This document shows, piece after piece, positions 43,448-53,984 of a stretch of 64,000 bases of DNA. A program made the position numbers and the translations under genes. How positions within the stretch are numbered: position 1 is the stretch's first letter; every line of letters starts with the position of its first letter. The notes under the pieces were generated by a model, which was given only the letters and a program-made list of their open reading frames with translations, was not told the DNA's origin and did not search any database. Source of the DNA: Ophiobolus disseminans (taxonomy: Eukaryota > Ascomycota > Dothideomycetes > Pleosporales > Phaeosphaeriaceae); NCBI GenBank assembly GCA_010093685.1, contig MU006245.1, positions 1 through 64,000 of the forward strand, given 5' to 3'.

Positions 43448-44264
43448 TCATCGGATGTACTTGGACTGTAGCAGATGTTAGTACGTTGTGAAAATAGTGA
43501 GATCGGCTAAACTTGCCATGAACTTCTTGTGAAAGTCGGAGCGCAGCATGTCGTTGATGAACTCTTTCTTCTTGTTCCGGTCCTCGGTGCCTCGAGCCTG
43601 GTTCTTGAACACGACGTCGTCGTCCCAGCGTCGTTTCATCGCAAAGTCGCGGGAATTGAGCAGTGGATTGCCGCGCGCGACATCGATTTCGCGTTGCTCG
43701 TCCTCTTCTGCAGCGCGTGCAGCCTCCTCCTTCGCCTTGACTGCGGCTCGCTCCTTCTTGATCTTTTCGAGTTCGCGCATGAGGGCCGCTGTTTCGTCTT
43801 CTTCGTCTTCGTCGCTGCTTGAATGTTAGCATGGATGAGAAGAGTTCAAGGCAGAGCAAAGCATACTCGTCATCGCTGCTCTCGCTCTCGTCACTACTGT
43901 CGTCGGCGTCTTCCTCCCTATACTTCTCCAACACTTCTATCCGCCGCCGCTTTTGCGCTGCCTCATCTTCTTCGCCATCTTCTGCCATTGTCACGTCCTC
44001 AATCTGCCGCTTGGGGGCACTTCCAGACTCGGCCACAGACTCTGGCTCAACGTAGGTCCCATTCTTCTTGGCAAAGTGACGCGCCTCGGCCTCTAGAAGC
44101 TCGGCGCGGAGGTCGCGGTGGTTTGCGTCTGCCTCACCGCCTTGGCCTGGTTGTCTGTGCTTGAGCGTGGTATGCGCGGGAAGTAATCGCTGGTGGTACG
44201 CAGGCCCTCGCTGGGCTTCTTTGCCGCGTGCGGGATCGAATGTTGGTCTATGGGCCGTCGTCAT
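43448..44264 (-). CDS. CWC15: Pre-mRNA-splicing factor CWC15
   Basis: Spliceosomal Prp19-complex-associated protein, 237 residues. Exons 44264-43867, 43814-43517 and 43465-43448. It begins MTTAHRPTFDPARGKEAQRG, near-invariant in this family, continues HTTLKHRQPGQGG and RDLRAELLEAEARHFAKK, then an acidic region, a basic coiled coil (MRELEKIKKERAAVKAKEEA) and the conserved end GNPLLN, RRWDDDVVFKNQA and FHKKFMSKYIR. The last 51-nt intron uses a GC donor (GCAAGT) with TACTAAC branch and CAG acceptor; a GT donor one codon later gives a wrong frame and loses the conserved C-terminus. The final exon codes for only SKYIR. Nuclear; it shares a 234-bp divergent promoter with RRP45. Confidence 0.92.
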
Positions 44265-44498
44265 TGTTTCGATAGATTATTTCGATGAATTGAATGCGGT
44301 TGTAATGGGTTTCGGAAGTCTTGCGCGTGGTTGAGGTGTGTTGGTGGTGAAGGTAGAGATGAGCGAAACGATACATCGAGGATTCGCGCTAGCAACCCAG
44401 CCCGCCTTGACGTTTCTCCGTCCCCGCCGCATTTTCCATTTCGCAAAGGGCAGCATCACCACTACAACAGCACTCACTCTAATTTGGCGAGAGCCAAG
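44265..44498. promoter_or_regulatory. Bidirectional promoter of CWC15 and RRP45
   Basis: 234 bp separate the divergent ATGs of two RNA-processing genes; no TATA box seen, as is common for housekeeping genes. Confidence 0.6.
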
Positions 44499-45478
44499 AT
44501 GCCCCGAGAAGCTGAGATATCCCTCAATGAGCGCGAGTTCATCAAGCAAGCGCTCCAGGAGCAAATCCGACTCGACAATCGCGCATTTGATGCATTCCGC
44601 AAGCTAGAGCTTACCTTTGGCGAAGAATATGGCGTCGCAGACGTGCAACTGGGCAAGACACGGTATGGAACATGATTGAACTTGCACTGCAGTATCTAAA
44701 TGTGTGCAGAGTCATTGCGCGCATATCAATAGACGTGACGACACCACTGCCCGAGCGCAAGTTCGATGGCGTCTTCCAGATATTCACAGAGTTCTCGCCC
44801 ATGGCCTCTCCAGCATTCGAAGTCGGCCGGTGCGTAATTTGCTAGTATGCGACATCTGGCAGTGCCCTTCTGACTCAGTACAGCCCTACCGACGCCGAAG
44901 TCATCCTCTCGCGCATCCTGGAAAAGGCCATCCGCCGCTCCAATGCCCTCGACACCGAGTCCTTGTGCATCATCGCAGGCCTGAAATGCTTCGCTCTCCG
45001 CGCCGACGTCCACATCATCGACCACGACGGTGGGCTCATCGATGCATCGTGTATTGCAGTCATGGCGGCGCTACAGCACTTTCGGAGACCTGATGTGCTT
45101 GTTGAGGGAGAAAGGGCCACCATCCTCAGCGTCCGCGAGCGCGAACCGATCCCGCTATCTATCCTACACCAGCCGCTCTGTGTGACCTTCTCATACTTCG
45201 CAGAAGGCGAGATATTCTTAGTGGATGCAAATCTCGCCGAAGAGCAGGTTCGCAACGCAGAAGTAATCGTCACAATGAACAGACATGGCGAGGTCTGCCA
45301 GATCGCCAAGTATGGTGGAGTAACAGTGAACCCACTGGCGATGCTGCAATGCACCAACGTTGCGTTGCAAAAGGTCAAAGAGATGAGCAAGTTCATCCAG
45401 CAGAAGCTAGACGAAGATGCGAAGCGAAGGGATGCTGGGGGTTTGATGGCTGAGCTCAGTGCCGAGAACGCGAGATGA
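44499..45478 (+). CDS. RRP45: Exosome complex RNase PH-like subunit RRP45
   Basis: Exons 44499-44662, 44710-44829 and 44884-45478 give 292 residues; introns of 47 and 54 nt. It starts MPREAEISLNEREFIKQAL, the typical Rrp45 start, followed by the RNase PH fold: DNRAFDAFRKLELTFGEEYG, VIARISIDVTTPLPERK, LCIIAGLKCFALRADVHIID and LIDASCIAVMAALQHFRRPD, then the second RNase PH domain with EGEIFLVDANLAEEQ. It is a structural ring subunit of the nuclear and cytoplasmic RNA exosome; fungal ring subunits lack phosphorolytic activity. Length is normal. It ends with a polar helix without the long tail some homologues have. Confidence 0.92.
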
Positions 45479-46215
45479 GCGTTGTGGGATCCATGCTTGC
45501 GCAGAACGACAATTCTAGCCCACTGGGCAATCCGCGACACTCCGCCTCGACACCAAAAGCACCGAAACATTCTGTCCGGGTAGTCGTCAGATATGGCACA
45601 TTCCCAGCCGCAGTCAGCCTTGTGATGGAGGCTGTAGATTGTGAGAGGTCATGGCCAGCAGACGAGGTCATCAGCGGGAGGACAATGCAAATACTGTAAG
45701 ACGCATCGTATCTCATAGCCGAAGAGGATGCATCGAGGATGCCGAGGAGCGTGGCTTGGATGAATAATCATCAACATCGTACAATTCATGCAGCCTTCTT
45801 TGTTGCAGCCAACGTTTGGCCTGTGGAGGCGTCCAAACAATCTCAAATTCTAGGTCTTTGGAGCTTTGACCCTTCTTTGTAAGCCGCGTTTGTCAAATAG
45901 AACTCCAATTGCGACACCTCGGCTCATTCACCCGCATGCGCCCTCAGACAACTCTTGAATGCGACAGACATACCCACACCACTGATCTGGGCTCTTGAGT
46001 TGATTATAAGCAGCGTCGGCCGAGGAGATCTTCAATTGAGAATATATATCACTGCTAACGGCCACCGAATACTAACTCCCAACTTCACATGTCAACGCGT
46101 CTTTGACATCACGTCATCTTTGGACCCTTGAATTGACGTCTTCTATCATCAACTTTCCATTGCGCATTTCTTCGACGTACAACACTCGACTTTAATCCAT
46201 AATCTACAACACAGC
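45479..46215. other. Intergenic region, no gene seen
   Basis: RRP45 3' flank and promoter of the DUF4336 gene; short frames without support. Confidence 0.6.
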
Positions 46216-47128
46216 ATGTCGTCCAAGCTAGTTCCATCCGACCCGGCCAAGGTCATGGTCATTCGCGACGTCGTGCCTCGCGTCATCACCACACTGTCCG
46301 TTCCCTTCTGGCGCTTTGGCAGGATAAAGGTCGGAGGGCGAGGTACTATCGGTATGTACAAGGCATATCTTTAATCTAGTCCATACTAACAAATACAAAA
46401 GTGCGCCTCCAATCCGGCGCCCTCGCCGTCTTCTCCCCCGTCGCACTTACCGACGACGTCAAAGCCAAAGTCTCCTCCCTAGGCGAAGTGAAATACATCG
46501 CCGCGCTCGATGCAGAGGTACACTCCCCCATTCCCTAAATCCACACCTCTCTAACAACCTCCAGCATCACATCTTCCTCGGCCCCTGGCACCAAGCCTAC
46601 CCCAACGCACAAGTCCTCGGCCCCGAAACCCTCCCCGAAAAGCGCGACAAGCAAGGCAACGAAAAAGTCCCCTTCGCATTCGTCTTCCAAAAGTCCAAAC
46701 CCATAACATCCATCTCGCCTGAGTTCGACGCCGAATTCGACTGGGAATACGTCTCCGCACACCTCAACAAAGAACTCGTCTTCCACCACCGCCCCTCCAA
46801 AACACTCATAACAGCAGACCTCATGTTCAACCTGCCCGCCACCGAGCAGTTCAGCAAGACGGGCGTGGACGCCAAGTCCGGCATATTGACCAAGATCTTT
46901 GGCGCGCTGCAGAGCACGGCTGGCACTGCGGTGTGGCAGAAACGCGTGATTTGGTACGGTACGAGCGCGAGTGATCGCAAGGGGTTTAATGAGAGTGTGG
47001 CGAGGATAAATAAGTGGGGCTTTGAGAGGATTGTGGCGTGTCATGGGGATGTGATTGAGGGTGAGGGCAAGGGTGTGTTTGAGAAGGTGTTTGGGTGGCA
47101 TTTGGAGGCGGCGAAGAAGGGGAATTAG
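46216..47128 (+). CDS. DUF4336 (metallo-beta-lactamase-like fold) protein
   Basis: Exons 46216-46351, 46402-46517 and 46565-47128 give 271 residues; introns of 50 nt (AAAG acceptor) and 47 nt. It has the DUF4336 features: VIRDVVPRVITTLSVPFWRFG near the N-terminus, VRLQSGALAVFSPVALTDD, the HHIFLGPWHQAYPNAQVLGP segment at the position of the first metal-binding region, FDAEFDWEYV, KTLITADLMFNLP, and a C-terminal IVACHGDVIEG. These proteins resemble trimmed metallo-hydrolases. Several metal ligands of true beta-lactamases are absent, so enzymatic activity is uncertain. No targeting signal. Confidence 0.87.
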
Positions 47129-47291
47129 AGTGAGGGTGACGGCGAGGGAGATGGGGAGTTGGTGATAACCTTTTTCATAATACTATGGGTTTCATTTGTA
47201 TGATACGATTCAATTCGCTGAAGAAGAACGCCATGTGCAACATGCAGTAATACCAATTTCTCACACCAACGCCCCGCGCCAGCCCTCCAAC

Positions 47292-48179
47292 TCACTTCTT
47301 CCCACCCCCCTTCCCCTTCTCCCACCACCACGCACTCCCCCCAACCGCATCCAACTCCTTCCCCACATCCTCTTCCCAATTCTCCCTCCTCTTTTCCCGC
47401 CCCTCATACCCGTTCCTCGCGCTCTCCCTAAGTTTATCTTTCAGCCAAATACTCTGCACGCCCTTCTTCGTCGTCTCGTCGTTATCGCATGTGCGCAGGG
47501 AATCAGAGCGCTGGACAGCGGGCTCGGGGAGAGTGGGTAGGGAGCGAAGTGCCACAGCGGGGGTGGGTGTAGTAACGGGTTTGGAGGGCGCGGAGGGCTT
47601 ATTATGGTACCATCCATACGGATTGAGAATAGACATATGTCCCGGTCCCGACGCCGGCGCATTCAAATGCGTCGGCAGAAATTCTTCATCCCCTCTCCCA
47701 TAGTGGTGTCCAAAGCCCCAATTCATCGGATTCAGCATCGTCTTGCGATGCGCATGCCATGTCTTCACCACAACTTCCTCTCTCAGCGGCCCCGCACCAC
47801 CCTTCAAATGCTCATTCAATTTCTTTGCTTCCAGCTCCTTACTCTTATCCTCCGCATCCGTCGGATCGATCCAGTACCCGCGGCCCTGGCGACGCATGCG
47901 CACATCGTATTTGCCGAATTTGGCGCGCTTGCGCTTGTAATGTAGGGTGCCGGCGAGGAAGCCTAGGGTTGTGCAGAGGGGCGCGCAGGAGCTGATGAAG
48001 AGGGAGGTGTGGAAGGACATGTCGTTTGCGCGGTGGAGGGGGCGGTGGGTGCGGTACCAAGTTGTGTAGAGGCGCAGGCTGAGGGCGAAGATTGCTATGG
48101 CGATGCCGGTGCAAATAAGGAGGAGGGAGCCCCATATCCAGCGTTTTCGGAATTTCTTGTCGAAAAGGTCGTTCGGCAT
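47292..48179 (-). CDS. Two-TM membrane protein, unknown function (295 aa)
   Basis: Single exon, 295 residues, ATG at 48179. After a short basic start (MPNDLFDKKFRKRW) come two hydrophobic helices (about 14-37, WIWGSLLLICTGIAIAIFAL; about 53-78, FHTSLFISSCAPLCTTLGFL). The rest is soluble, with FGKYDVRMRRQGRGYWIDP, RKTMLNPMNWGFGHHYGRGD and ILNPYGWYHNKP, then a disordered, Lys/Glu-rich tail ending KGGGKK. I do not recognise the family; the Asn-Pro-Trp/Tyr-Gly motifs look conserved, and organisation resembles small ascomycete membrane proteins of unknown role. Convergent with the DUF4336 gene (163 bp between stops). Confidence 0.72.
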   Translation of the reverse strand: MPNDLFDKKFRKRWIWGSLLLICTGIAIAIFALSLRLYTTWYRTHRPLHRANDMSFHTSLFISSCAPLCTTLGFLAGTLHYKRKRAKFGKYDVRMRRQGRGYWIDPTDAEDKSKELEAKKLNEHLKGGAGPLREEVVVKTWHAHRKTMLNPMNWGFGHHYGRGDEEFLPTHLNAPASGPGHMSILNPYGWYHNKPSAPSKPVTTPTPAVALRSLPTLPEPAVQRSDSLRTCDNDETTKKGVQSIWLKDKLRESARNGYEGREKRRENWEEDVGKELDAVGGSAWWWEKGKGGGKK

Positions 48180-48372
48180 GGTAGTGTTATGGAGGACTGG
48201 AACATTGCTGGTGGTATTGCTGCGGTGCTGAGCGGGTTGTACGTGTTGTGTAGAGTGCCTGTGAAGATTGAGTATGTGAGGTGAAGATCGAGTGGCACTT
48301 TTTGGTGACTTTCTGACATGGAATCAGGGCTGAAAACAATGCCAATATTGATGAAGATGTTTGCTGTGATGT

Positions 48373-50484
48373 TCAAAAGGTGACACGATGCTCTGGTGGA
48401 ATGAATTCCAACTCCAAACCTTCAAAGACCGCCATCTCTGCATCTTCTGGTGTTCCCTTCACACCATCAGACCCCTCGAGCCACACAGCCTCGCCAGTGC
48501 TTCGACTTCTGATACCGCTGCTGTCAAACTTCCAGCCCTTGATTGCCTTCGCATATCGTCGTAAATCTCGTTGGAAGGTAGTGCCGCCGCTCCAGCCCAT
48601 GACTGCGCAGCCCACACTGCGCCATGGTGCTATGATGATGTCGACACGTCGATGGATAGCTGGATTCTTTGCTTTCGGGTTCTCAGCAAGATCTTGTTTG
48701 CGAGTCGGCCACTCTGGGTTTTGCCAGACCACGAGTGCTTTGTCTAGCGTGTCGAAACCTGCACCTGCACCCTTGACCGATCGAAATGGCAGAGCGTGTT
48801 GACCCCTATTAGTATTTGTCAAGCTCATGGTCAGGGTATGTGTAATCCACTCAGATTCCTCGAGCGACTCCACAATTTCTCGTACGAGACCGGCAGTGGA
48901 TTCAAGGTCAGGATGCGACACAATCATGTCCACGTCACCAGATGCCGCTTTGCCTCGTCGATATCCCCCCACAATGGTAACAGTAATTCGGTCGTCTCGA
49001 AGGCGAATCGCATGCTCCCTCACAACGGATGCTATCTGTTCGACTTCAGGACGCGGTATGGGTACCAAGAACTCGTCGTAGTATTTGACACCAATTTGTT
49101 GCACCCTGTCCAGGTCGTTCCAGCCAAACTCAATAATGTCATCCAACTCTGTCCAGTGGTTGTTGTAGTAAAAGTTGCGTGCAGTTTTTGCGCCCACTCC
49201 CCAGATGTCGTAAAATGATCGCAATACCTTCATTGCTTCGTCATTTTTATAGTCCTCAACGGCTTGTATCTTACCAGTGTTCTTCCACTCGACGAAAAGC
49301 ACGGTAGTCTTTTCATCGCATCCTGGAAGTTGAGCCAGCTCGCGAGGATGACTAAGCTTGTATGGATATGCGGCAATGGAAGCAATGATTGTCGAGTAAG
49401 CGCGAACGCCAATCTCGTCGTCAATCAACGTCCTTGCAGTTCGTATTTCCTTAAGTTGCTCCAGGAAGTCCTCATTAGGTCCATTGGCGGGTGTGAGGCG
49501 CTGGCAAGCGTACTTCACATGCTTCTTCACCCAGTCCGGAGGCTGTGGAAAATCAGTATCTACACCTTCATATTCACTTGTGGTCGCTTGAAGCAGATGA
49601 GCAGTCTGTGAGGCGAACGTCAGCCCCGCTTGCTGAGTGAAGGGTGCAAAACTTCTGCCCTCGAATCGACGCGAAGCATGGTTGCCGAATTGCTTTCGTT
49701 GAAAGACTGTTTTCGGTACAGGACCGGCCGCATCGGTCTTGGCTCTCTCCAAGACATCGTGGGAGGCCAAAGGACGTGTAGCTAACAACGTCTTGGATGA
49801 CGGTGCTGCCTTGGCCACTGCTGAGAAGATTGCTTTGATAGATCTTGTGTTCGTCGACTTTGGGCGCCCCAAAACTCTACACTTGTACACTAGATGATCA
49901 CCTAGGGGGGCCAGATGTCCAGCCGTTACACAAGCCTCCAACCAGTCCAGCTTTACTACCCAGGCGACGTCATCGTTCGAAAGGTTTTCAAAAACTGGCG
50001 AGGGGTGACTAGGGGAAGATCGCGCAACATGCTCTTGCTGCGAATGAGCTTCATCCTCAGTGTCCTCCACGCCTTCGTCTTCAGTAGTGGAATCTCCATG
50101 ATCCGCTGACGACACCCTTTCTGTTCTTCCGGTGAGCTTCCTTTTCTTGTGCACTGAAACAGCTGCCTTTACTGGGCTGGCAGGCCGTTTTGACGTAACC
50201 GCCTCTTCGACAACTAGCTTTCGACACCTCAGCTCGAACTCGGCCCGCCGCTTAGTTCCAACCTTGCCAATAAAAACTCTCGCTCTTGAGACATCGGTAG
50301 TGAGGGGAGCATTGTATTGTCGCAAGGTCTCCTTGACGATTCTGTCCTCGTCATCCCGCAAATGCGCGCTTAGCACGACGATGGGCGGAATGCTACTGAG
50401 ATCGAGGCCTGCTAGCGAGATTGTTGACGCGGGAGAAAGCGATCCGGTGTGGATTGTCTCAGCAGAATTTATCTGTTTGTCCAT
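48373..50484 (-). CDS. X-family DNA polymerase (Pol4/lambda/mu type)
   Basis: Single exon, 703 residues. An N-terminal BRCT-like region (about 30-220) is interrupted by a basic linker (SVHKKRKLTG) and ends with DDVAWVVKLDWLEACVTAG. The 8-kDa and fingers region follows (IGVRAYSTIIASIAAYPYKL, FYDIWGVGAKTARNFY), with helix-hairpin-helix motifs. The palm carries GGYRRGKAASGDVDMIV with metal ligands Asp517 and Asp519, and Asp615 in RVDIIIAPW. The C-terminal thumb ends in TPEDAEMAVFEGLELEFIPP. These enzymes fill gaps in non-homologous end joining and base excision repair in the nucleus. The BRCT domain supports the end-joining subgroup. Fungal pol4/lambda naming is not consistent, so no symbol is given. 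Confidence 0.9.
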   Translation of the reverse strand: MDKQINSAETIHTGSLSPASTISLAGLDLSSIPPIVVLSAHLRDDEDRIVKETLRQYNAPLTTDVSRARVFIGKVGTKRRAEFELRCRKLVVEEAVTSKRPASPVKAAVSVHKKRKLTGRTERVSSADHGDSTTEDEGVEDTEDEAHSQQEHVARSSPSHPSPVFENLSNDDVAWVVKLDWLEACVTAGHLAPLGDHLVYKCRVLGRPKSTNTRSIKAIFSAVAKAAPSSKTLLATRPLASHDVLERAKTDAAGPVPKTVFQRKQFGNHASRRFEGRSFAPFTQQAGLTFASQTAHLLQATTSEYEGVDTDFPQPPDWVKKHVKYACQRLTPANGPNEDFLEQLKEIRTARTLIDDEIGVRAYSTIIASIAAYPYKLSHPRELAQLPGCDEKTTVLFVEWKNTGKIQAVEDYKNDEAMKVLRSFYDIWGVGAKTARNFYYNNHWTELDDIIEFGWNDLDRVQQIGVKYYDEFLVPIPRPEVEQIASVVREHAIRLRDDRITVTIVGGYRRGKAASGDVDMIVSHPDLESTAGLVREIVESLEESEWITHTLTMSLTNTNRGQHALPFRSVKGAGAGFDTLDKALVVWQNPEWPTRKQDLAENPKAKNPAIHRRVDIIIAPWRSVGCAVMGWSGGTTFQRDLRRYAKAIKGWKFDSSGIRSRSTGEAVWLEGSDGVKGTPEDAEMAVFEGLELEFIPPEHRVTF

Positions 50485-51384
50485 GTTGTCCAGAGATGTT
50501 GCGATATCTCAAATCCAAGCAAGGGCGTTGTCAAGGTATGTCCAGAAATCGAGTCCTGTGACTCTCGTTATAGTGGCGAAGTAACTGGTAGACCATTGTA
50601 CAAATACCCAATGTTAATGCAACCTTATGCACGAAGCGCTCCAGAATATGGTGTGGGGTCACAAAGCAGTCGATAGTGTACCATCCGAGATGGATGACGG
50701 GAACTGGAGGATCGTGCAATCGTGCAGGAAAAGTCCGAGCTTCAGTCTTGGCATCGCAGCTAACGTCATCTATTAGCGCCAACGGGCGTTCCCCACTTGT
50801 CATCTAATTGCGACAATCTCATCTAGGACCTGCCGTTTCTTCGTCTTCTTCCACCACTTGTTCTTTTGCTTACGTGTGTGTCAGACCCTGAGTTCTCATG
50901 CCTGAATAAGGGCGCATGAAATTGGCGCGGTGACGCGCTGCCTCTCATGCCTTGAGAGACACAACACCATCACTGGCTTCGTCCCTGCCTTGGGCCAGAA
51001 CCATTTGAACGTTGTGCGAAACGACTCTAGCCGTATCATTATCTAGGCTATGTCGATTTCCTTGCGTGCCAAATGACTCCCGTCCTGTCTTTGCACCTTC
51101 CAGATCTATTACGCGTCCCGAGACTGCCCCACCCTTCCCGAGCAGCCTCGCATTGACGTTTTGCGCCGTCAAGATCATGCGCCAACCACACGACTCTGCA
51201 CCCTGTGCGATTTGAGAAAAGGTTCGCATGAAACTGCAGGCTAATCGGTCGGGACAACTTGGCGCGAAAGAAGCTGAATGTTTCTCCTTGGCGCAGATCT
51301 TCCCCTTCCTTCGCGCGGACCTCCGTTTCGGAAAGGCAGGGTAATATAGTGACATGGTATCTGACAGTCACTGCCGAGCTGCAG
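50485..51384. other. Intergenic region, no gene seen
   Basis: Promoter of the X-family polymerase gene plus about 0.8 kb of sequence with frames of up to 136 codons on both strands; none has domain or splice support. Confidence 0.55.
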
Positions 51385-51392
51385 GTATATAA
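51385..51392 (+). promoter_or_regulatory. TATA box, probable promoter of the cysteine-free secreted protein
   Basis: TATATAAA, about 300 bp upstream of the ATG at 51689, implying a leader of about 270 nt. Confidence 0.45.
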
Positions 51393-51688
51393 AGTATACG
51401 ACCCCAGCAATGACATGCACGTCAGTTTGGCGATCCGGACTTCCACTCGTTGAACACTTTAGGCAGGCCCTGTAGCGATTGCTTTTGCCATATTGCGGCC
51501 CACCAACCTTCGCCGCAGACTTTCATTCTTGTTCTCTTCCTCACTTTGCGATCCTTCAGAAGCCTGGGTGCTCACGTCAAATTTCGTCGATCCAGCCTTG
51601 ACGGCCGAATATTTGATCGCTACCGGACTTCGACAGTCCGATCATTATCAACCAACCACAAACCATCATCAGGCCCACAGTTAGCGAA

Positions 51689-52196
51689 ATGCGCTCCCTT
51701 CTGTTCATAGTCTTGGCGACTATCGTTGCCTTTGTCATCGCCATCCCGATCACGCCGTCAGCACCACGACTTCAGAAGCGCGCAGAGCAGTTTCGTCTAC
51801 AAGGTCTGAAAGAGGTATGTGGCAGTCCTGCATGCAAGCAATCCCGTGTGCTAACGAGTATAGTTCGAAATCGCCGAACGTTTATCAGCGTCAGCAGCAG
51901 AATCCGAGACCTTTCGTGCACGTGTCAACCACCGGTTCCACTCCATCTTCCGTGCGCCATCTCTACCATACGACCACGACCTCTTCGCCGGCGACATCGC
52001 TCCCGGATCACTAGACTCGCCCTCAATGCTGCCCAAAGCCTCAGACAACGAACGCGAATCTCTTCTCCACTCAATACACGCACTGTTCCACAGTGGGAAC
52101 CGGGACAGCTTCGGTTACGAAGGCAAAGAGGGCGAGCTGCGAAGACCTACGGGTATGAGGCATTGGACGCAGAGCTTCGGCGGATTTAGGCGATGA
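51689..52196 (+). CDS. Small secreted protein without cysteines (152 aa)
   Basis: Exons 51689-51814 and 51864-52196 with a 49-nt intron (GTATGT...TGCTAAC...TAG) give 152 residues. Residues 1-19 form a strong signal peptide (MRSLLFIVLATIVAFVIAI). A dibasic KR at 30-31 (PRLQKRAEQF) suggests Kex2 processing. The mature part is hydrophilic, rich in Ser, His, Arg and Phe, and has no cysteine: FEIAERLSASAAESETFRAR, then SLPYDHDLFAGDIAPGSLDS and a C-terminal RPTGMRHWTQSFGGF. No known domain. A processed secreted peptide or an effector-like protein are possibilities; both are inference. Confidence 0.72.
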
Positions 52197-52575
52197 ACAA
52201 GGTCGTGAGATGATGTTACGAACAACTTTTACCTTCTATTCGAGCTTCATGCGTTGATGCGATATGTTAGACTCTATTTTATACCAGTCAAAAAAATCAA
52301 TGATTACAGCCGACGACTCTATCCTCGATTCACTATTGTGCAAAACACGGGCGTAGTAGTAGAGAGCCCTGCCCCTTCACTAACCTTACGTTTTAGCACT
52401 TTCCCAGCGCATTTCTTTTCACAATCGCGTTTCTTGCGCGTCAAAGTCGAATAGTCATACCCCCACTACCACTACCACTACCACTCCACCCCAACCACGC
52501 CGCACTACCAACACCTCCACCTTCCATTCCCTTCCCATAGCCCTGAACTTCCATCCACTCCACCAACTACCCGCA
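52197..52575. other. Intergenic region, no gene seen
   Basis: 3' flank of the secreted protein gene and upstream region of the F-box-like paralogue; CCACTACCA microrepeats near 52465-52485. Confidence 0.5.
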
Positions 52576-53658
52576 ATGTCCATCCCACCACATCCCCCAT
52601 CCCAAGCATTCATCCATCCCCAGCAACACAGCGCCCTCTTCCGCACCCCCCTCGAAATCCGACACCAAATCTACACCTACTTGCTGCCCTCAATAGTCCA
52701 CCTCACCACCCATAACGCCCGATTCGCCCTATCCCCATGCCTCTCCACCCACAACATAACTTCCACAAGCGCACCGAATCGAAAACTGCGCGGCTGGACG
52801 TACCATTTAGACACGGAAGACGTGTATTTACGCCGCTTGCGATCGACGTGGGGGCTGTGTTGAGGCTGCGAGGAAGCGATGCCGGGGAGGGGCCGGTGTG
52901 AAGAGTGTAGCGAGGAAAGCAGGAGGGAGATGCTTGAGATAGTTGGGGTGTGTAAGCGCGGGTACGTAGCCTGTCACAAGGATAAGGGAGATGTTGGATG
53001 TAACATGCTAATGAATCATAGGGATATCGACATTATTAACTTTATAGCATCTCAGGCGCGAGTATGCGTAACTAACCTCCGCACGCTCTCCTTTCTCGTC
53101 GACGCAAATGCAGCGCAAAAGTCGTGGATACCGCCACACCTCTCCTCCGCAGTCCGGGGCATTCGCTACTTAAGCATCGTCCTCAATCTTTTAATGCAAG
53201 AATACATAGAAATCCAACACCACGCCACACACACAACAAGCACATGGATCCCCAACCCGCAATCCTGGCTCCTATCCTGCCGCACGCTCATGCGTCTGCA
53301 TCGTTTGCGCACGCTGCATGTCTGGGCCGCTTGCACAGACGCTGTATGGAGTCGTGTGCATGAACGCGCTTTCCTCTCACCTTTACGCACTCTACGCACA
53401 AATCTTCCCTCCCTCGCCATCCAAGTGAATCTACCATCCATACACTCCGCCCTCTTGGACACCCAACGACACTTCCCCCTCCACACCACCCAACCAAGTT
53501 ATCTCACCTTCACCCGCCGCGCCCTCTCGCCCCACCACGCCGCACAAACCCGCAAAGGAACGTGGCGCGTGGAGCGTGTTCCCGCATATTCAGCTCCGGT
53601 GTTGGGTGTCGTAGATGATTCGGACAGTGACGAGGATAGTGATAGTGATGTAAGTTGA
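52576..53658 (+). pseudogene. F-box-like (PLEIRxxIY) family paralogue 1, premature stop
   Basis: An ATG at 52576 opens a frame with FRTPLEIRHQIYTYLLP, an F-box-like/2EXR-type start common in fungal DUF7730-like proteins. The frame reaches LRRLRSTWGLC and then a TGA at 52861-52863, exactly where the two sister copies have Trp (STWGPHWACEE and SSWGLHWECEE). After the stop it continues GCEEA and, after a 60-nt intron (52962-53021), DIDIINFIASQARVCVTNL and the family C-terminus (HERAFLSPLRTL, acidic tail with DSDSDEDSDSD). A GTAAGT directly after the acidic tail suggests one more short exon. Apart from the TGA the gene appears intact, so the loss is recent, or the stop is read through. Confidence 0.7.
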
Positions 53659-53984
53659 GTGTTTTAGTTTGATGAGGAAGGGGGGGCTAATAAGGGCAGA
53701 GTGATGATAATTGGCGGTGCGGGAATGCTCACCGTCATGGATGGGAGGAAAGCAGTGAGGAGGAAGATGAGGAGGGGGATGAAGATCCGTGTGTGGGATG
53801 TGTGGCGAGGAGGCGGGCTGGGGATGAATGTGGGGTTGAAGGGGAGTGATGGATGTTTATGGTTTGTAGTTTTGTTGTTTATTCTTTTCTTATCGTCAGG
53901 GCTCGATACTCCAAAACTCAACCTCAACTCCTCTTTCCAATCGAGAAACTCCTCCACCCTCATCCCCCTCCTGAAATTCCCATC
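53659..53984. other. Intergenic region, no gene seen
   Basis: Space between two convergent stops; G-rich on the plus strand, no supported gene beyond a possible final exon of paralogue 1. Confidence 0.5.
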
